This document shows, in pieces, positions 59,340-64,000 of a DNA stretch of 64,000 nucleotides (its first letter is position 1; every line of letters starts with the position of its first letter). The DNA is taken from contig JAJVDF010000347.1 of NCBI GenBank assembly GCA_022410635.1, positions 664,776 to 728,775 of the forward strand. Reading direction: 5' to 3'. The notes below the pieces were generated by a model that saw only the letters and a list, made by a program, of their open reading frames with translations, was not told where the DNA came from and ran no database searches. Both the position numbers and the translations under genes were made by a program. Source of the DNA: Tretioscincus oriximinensis (lineage: Eukaryota; Chordata; Lepidosauria; Squamata; Gymnophthalmidae).

Positions 59340-59590
59340 AAATACTGAAGCCAAGGCTCAAAAACCTGGCCACATAATGAAAAGGAAGAACTCATTGGCA
59401 AAGACCCAATGAAAGGAAAGACTGAAGACCAAAGGAGGTGGACAACTGAGAATGAGATTGATAGTGTCATAGAAGCAACTAACAGAAGCTTTGGCAGATT
59501 TCAGAAGGCTATGGAGGACAAACAGATCTGGCATGTTATGGTCTGCTCAATCACAAAAAGGCGAACCATTGAACAACAGGAGCTTGATAT
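59340..59590 (+). mobile_element. RTE-BovB LINE 3' end
   Basis: A plus frame with GKDPMKGKTEDQRRWTTEN, then SVIEATNRSFGRFQKAMED and SITKRRTIEQQ is the degraded C-terminus of squamate BovB ORF2 and the start of its tail. BovB is abundant in squamates and known to have jumped between vertebrates. Confidence 0.8.
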
Positions 59591-59966
59591 TTTCAGTAGT
59601 GCATGGAAATGAAGTCTGAATGCTGTATAAAAATTCCATTGGTTACTAGGATTGAGACCATTTGTGAAAAGAGCAATTCTCATAATTTTCTGCCCACTAC
59701 TTTCATCTCCATATTCTTTGTCCTTACCCCATATCAGTTTTATCTTTAAATTTCTAATTTTAAGGCAAAGCATACCCTCTCTTTTTAAAAATCTCTTTAG
59801 ATCTATGGACCTCTTACACTAGATTCCTCAAGATCAAAGCTCCAATGAAAGTCTTACTTTTTCCTTTCAAACTGTCTCTAATTTGCAGCAGATAAAAGTG
59901 CGCCTAAGGAAGCCAAAAGCAAGGCTTCAATTTTTGTGGATCCTTATAGACCTTCTGTAAAAACTA

Positions 59967-60044
59967 TACTGCTCAAAACAATTAAGGGAACACTTTAACA
60001 TACACTGTTAAGTTAAAGTGTTCCCTTAATTGTTTTGAGCAGTA
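59967..60044. mobile_element. 78-bp Tc1/mariner MITE forming a perfect hairpin
   Basis: Two 33-base arms (59967-59999 and 60012-60044), starting TACTGCTCAAAACAATTAAG, are exactly complementary around a 12-base loop, with TA at 59965-59966 and 60045-60046. Longer sister of the 58-bp copy at 5201-5258. Confidence 0.93.
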
Positions 60045-60629
60045 TATTTGCATTCTCATAATAAATACTAAATTTCACAACTACTCTTCTGATTTCAATT
60101 TTAAAAGGTTTGACAAAGTGAACTGTTTCAACTTCATTTCTTCTTTAGCATTTTACTTATTTGAAGAATTTACCTAGTTCTTCAAATTATTCTACTGAGG
60201 CACATGCTCAAATTTATGCTTTTATTTATCTTTGCTCCTGGGTTCCTCTAAATACATTAGTTAGAAAAACTAGGCTCCATGGTTCAGCACTAAGAAATAA
60301 TCCTCTAGTGTAAACTAATATATTAAGGTATGAACAGCTATTATGTCATATATAAACTGTAAATTAACTAATTCTAAGAAGTAATTAACTTCACAGATAT
60401 TTAGTGAGAATTTATTCCCTGGTTTTCTGAGCAGAAGAAACTTGAACACATTAAGGTTTTACTGAATTAAGGAAGAACATGAGNGGATAAAGTATATAAG
60501 CATTCAATAGACTAGCCTTTTAAAATCTGTAGTATTGGAATCAATTGGTTAACCGAACAGAGAACGATGTAGCTTTCATGCAAACTNAACCAACTACTGT
60601 TTGAAAGAACAGCATTCAAACGGAATGTG

Positions 60630-61700
60630 AATCAAGAAGGCGTTTGATAAAGTCCCTCATCAAAGGCTTCTAAAAAAACTCCATACTCATGGTATAAGAG
60701 GACAGACTTTGTCCTGGATTGGAAACTGGCTAAAAGATAGAAAACAGAGGGTAGTATTAAATGGACAGTTCTCTGAGTGGAAAGAGGTAAGAAGTGGGGT
60801 ACCCCAGGGATCTGTACTGGGACCCTTGCTTTTCAATATATTTATAAATGATCTGGATGCCGAGGTAAATAGTGAAGTAGCCAAGTTTGCTGACGACACT
60901 AANNNNNNNNNNNNNNNNNNNNNNNNNNNNNNNNNNNNNNNNNNNNNNNNNNNNNNNNNNNNNNNNNNNNNNNNNNNNNNNNNNNNNNNNNNNNNNNNNN
61001 NNNNNNNNNNNNNNNNNNNNNNNNNNNNNNNNNNNNNNNNNNNNNNNNNNNNNNNNNNNNNNNNNNNNNNNNNNNNNNNNNNNNNNNNNNNNNNNNNNNN
61101 NNNNNNNNNNNNNNNNNNNNNNNNNNNNNNNNNNNNNNNNNNNNNNNNNNNNNNNNNNNNNNNNNNNNNNNNNNNNNNNNNNNNNNNNNNNNNNNNNNNN
61201 NNNNNNNNNNNNNNNNNNNNNNNNNNNNNNNNNNNNNNNNNNNNNNNNNNNNNNNNNNNNNNNNNNNNNNNNNNNNNNNNNNNNNNNNNNNNNNNNNNNN
61301 NNNNNNNNNNNNNNNNNNNNNNNNNNNNNNNNNNNNNNNNNNNNNNNNNNNNNNNNNNNNNNNNNNNNNNNNNNNNNNNNNNNNNNNNNNNNNNNNNNNN
61401 NNNNNNNNNNNNNTAGCTAACAGCTTGGATAGTTTCAAGACAGGACTAGACAGGTTTATGGACACTAAGGGTATAAATGGATACTAAGATAGTTGTCTGG
61501 ATGTAGCCTCCGGGATGGAGCAACAGGCAGGACTCTTGAAATACCATTTGCAGGGAGTCACGAACAGGAGCAGCATATTTTGCTTTCCTCTGTTCGGACT
61601 GCCCAGGTGCATCTGGTGGGCCTCTGTGTGACACAGAATGCTGGACTCGATGGGCTGTGGCCTGATCCAGTATGGCTCTTCTTATGTTCTTATGTTCTTA
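60630..61700 (+). mobile_element. CR1/L3-like LINE (family A) with RT core, interrupted by a gap
   Basis: From about 60630 the plus strand encodes the central reverse transcriptase without stops: a [19 protein letters not shown] block, [20 protein letters not shown] and, at 60883-60900, the catalytic FADD box. After the gap (60903-61413) the ORF2 end (VANSLDSFKTGLDRF) and the family A 3' UTR follow to TTCTTATG repeats at 61700. This links the UTR copies elsewhere in the window to a CR1/L3 enzyme. It is 5'-truncated, so not a full element. Confidence 0.9.
60903..61413. other. Assembly gap (511 N)
   Basis: A run of N inside a repetitive LINE. Frames drawn through it are meaningless. Confidence 1.
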
Positions 61701-62885
61701 AGAATATTCTGATGAACCAAACAAACATTGAGGACTAAACACTTGTCTGCAAAAAGAGCCTTAGAAAACAATGTTTCCATTCAATCTAACAGATACATAA
61801 TTGTACTATTTCATTTCAGAATTGGCAAATTATTTGTTGCCTGCGGACTAGGCTAAAAAGTGTCTGCACTTTTTTTGCGCTTACTTGTCAAAAAGCATTT
61901 ACAGACATAAATCTTGCCCTGAATGTTTGAAAATGGTTGGTTTGAGAGCTGCAGGCTATAAATCTTCCCATTTCTAAAGCTAATCTGAACCTAAGGGAGA
62001 CAGACCCTAGTAGATGCATTTTCCCAATGTTCCAATTTTGCTTGCATATAAAATTATTTCTGAAACTCAATGTTGGTTTGTTTTATATAACTAAGTATTT
62101 CCTAAACAGTCTAAAATCTGGCTCTGCTCAAGAACTAACCATCTCACTTGCACATCATAATTAGAAACCACTGCTTTTTGCAAATATGTGGATAACCTGC
62201 TCTGAACCCATGTAATGTATACAAGAAAAATATATTTTGGAGGCAGTATTTTTATAACAAGAAACATGCTGCTGAAGATCATGATGCTTTTCCAGTTGCA
62301 ACTTACAACTTTGGACAGCAGGATGAAGCAAGAGTAGCACAGGCAGTCCAGCCACCACATACACATGCCAAACTGTCTTCCCATCCTGCCCCCAGGCTGC
62401 GATGCCCAGATGCACCAAGATCCCATGACCCAAGGTAGAATTACCACCAAAGCTGAGTTTTTTTTTTAAAAAAAAATAAATCTCCTAATCAGGATTATCA
62501 ATGTATACCAAGACCTCTACAGTATCGAACTCATCCCCAAAAATACCATAAATAAAATAGGAAATCAACACAATAAAAATGGCAAATACTGGAAAAACAT
62601 CAAACTTCAAAACAATTCAGCATTTTCCCTAAGGCTACACAGGCTTACTAATGCATTTGAAGGAGCCCATCATTCCAGTGTCTCCATGGGAACAGTAATG
62701 CACATCAATTGAGTAGTAACAGCTCCCTGAAATGCATTAGTGTACATCTGATTAATCTGCCCTAGCAAGAACAGTTAATTTGCATTAGCTTTAATGAGTT
62801 TGTGTGTAAACTGGACCCTGCCAGCGAAGGGGAGATCATGTTAAACAGCAGCTGGAATCCCAATGACAAAGTTTTCTCTAAACAC
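61701..62885. other. Intronic sequence; unexplained minus frame at 62091-62450
   Basis: Two overlapping minus frames (119 and 90 codons) lie at 62091-62450, with no recognisable domain. Nothing else. Confidence 0.4.
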
Positions 62886-63026
62886 AGGCTGCATCCACAC
62901 ATCACTTATTTATTCAGCTATAGTTGGATATTCCACAATAAAGCATTGATTTATTCCAGAACACCCATGCTTTATTGTGGAATAGCTAATTACAGTGGAA
63001 TAAATAATTGGTGTGTGGATGCACCC
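62886..63026. mobile_element. Palindromic MITE (family C), copy 2
   Basis: AGGCTGCATCCACACATCAC and its complement TGTGTGGATGCACCC close a palindrome with ATTCCACAATAAAGCAT / ATGCTTTATTGTGGAAT inside, shared with 45434-45565. Another single end (GAGTGTGGATGCAG) occurs at 63943-63956. Confidence 0.75.
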
Positions 63027-64000
63027 AAAGTCTCCATGTTCAACTGCAAATGTCAACATTTCAGCACTTGGACAGCTCCAAGTTCAGCTCAAAACTCTGC
63101 TGAGGCAAATGCTGGTATTCACAGTTGACCAGGAGTCAGTGAAGATGTGATCCATATGCAACATGAGACTGCCTGCAAATACTTTGGCATTTGCACAGCA
63201 AAAAGCATTGCTCCACTTCTCGTGTGGCTCTGACTGCTGAATGCAAACATGTAAGGTTTGCAAAAAAGTAAGATAATCCACATCAAGCTAAAGCATATTA
63301 ACTAATGTACTTTAAAATTAGATACATGCAAAAAGGATCTTAATCTAATGACATTTAAACAGACTTTCATTAGATTTCTCATAATACTCATATTTTTTAT
63401 CAAATAATTACAAAGAAACATAAAAGTTATTTGATCTGTTGGGAAAATGATTTATTAAGATAATGGATTTGTTCTGAGCATCCGTAATAAAAGCAGAATT
63501 GCAGGATATGTACAATTATTAATATAACATTCTTTATGTAAGACAGAGAAGGACTCCTAATAGAAAAACCATAGGGCATCTACTGAGCAAGAGGAAGATC
63601 TTTGCGTAACACTGTTGTAACCACAAATTCAATGTTTTATAAGAGAAATATTTGGTACAGTCCATCAATACAAGCCATAGGGTTTGGTTCAGTTCATTAG
63701 TGCAAATAAGTTAAATGTAGCACAAAGATAGAGTTCAGTCAACCAAGAAAGGTCAGTAATTAGCAGTGCAGAGCAGAAGTCATGCTGGGAATTATGCTTT
63801 AGATCCATGAGTGATATCATGTTTACCAACTATGTAAGAAGAAAACTAAACCATAAAAGGGACAATATCCTATAACCCTTTTAAAAAGTTACTCAATGTG
63901 ATCATGTTAGCTTTCTGATTTTTCAGGCCAGGATCAGAATGGCGAGTGTGGATGCAGTTTCTAGTTTCCATACTTTTTAAATTGATTCAGGATTTTATAT
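63027..64000. other. AT-rich sequence, nothing recognised
   Basis: Only a single family C-like end at 63943-63956. Confidence 0.45.

Noticed and set aside
60709..61465. Long frames crossing the N-run
   Set aside because: Only the part before 60903 is real sequence; the rest is translated gap.
62091..62450. 119-codon minus frame overlapping a 90-codon frame
   Set aside because: No recognisable domain, composition like other intron frames, and two frames open at once suggests low stop density by chance.
1..64000. CRISPR array, operon or prokaryotic system
   Set aside because: No spaced repeats or gene clusters; introns, CR1, BovB and MYRIP exons show a vertebrate genome.

Overview
The window is vertebrate nuclear DNA, most likely from a squamate reptile (lizard or snake). 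It is AT-rich and intron-like. It carries a mixed load of CR1/L3-like, L2-like, L1 and RTE-BovB LINEs, a Ty3/gypsy LTR element, hAT/SPIN-like and Tc1/mariner DNA transposons, and Penelope-like fold-back repeats. That mixture fits squamates better than mammals or birds. The species cannot be fixed from the sequence.

Only one host gene is supported: MYRIP (myosin VIIA and Rab interacting protein, Slac2-c), on the minus strand. Its first coding exon lies at 57269-57402 (ATG at 57378-57376) and the next coding exon at 20539-20760. Both have canonical splice sites and compatible phase. Spliced together they encode the N-terminal Rab27-binding domain with its four-CxxC zinc finger. The intron between them is about 36.5 kb. 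Sequence left of 20539 is the following intron, and sequence right of 57402 is the intron towards an unseen upstream exon. No later MYRIP exon and no CpG-island promoter next to the first coding exon was recognised.

Layout: 0-1 kb, L2-like LINE and tRNA-derived SINE, both antisense. 4.3-5.5 kb, a mariner MITE with an internal 42-bp minisatellite, then an L1 tail holding a tiny Tc1 MITE. 7.0-9.8 kb, an internally deleted Ty3/gypsy element with both LTRs. 11-15.8 kb, CR1/L3-like tails, a direct-repeat pair, and hAT elements including a SPIN-like copy with a perfect 8-bp target duplication and a GC-rich insert. 17 kb, the first palindromic Penelope-like repeat. 20.5 kb, MYRIP exon. 22.2-23.5 kb, an L2-like LINE lacking its reverse-transcriptase core. 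24-54 kb, intron with LINE tails, three fold-back hAT MITEs and smaller elements. 57.3 kb, MYRIP start exon. 57.5-58.0 kb, a 435-bp near-perfect palindrome. 59-62 kb, BovB tail, Tc1 MITE and a CR1 reverse-transcriptase fragment split by a 511-base assembly gap.

The most unusual signal is a repeat family with two palindromic copies and three diverged or partial ones. The palindromes carry divergent copies of a hammerhead-ribozyme-like core, and three copies are flanked by 12-15 bp target duplications. This agrees with Penelope-like retroelements, some of which are known to carry hammerhead motifs. The core here deviates from consensus, so ribozyme activity is unproven.
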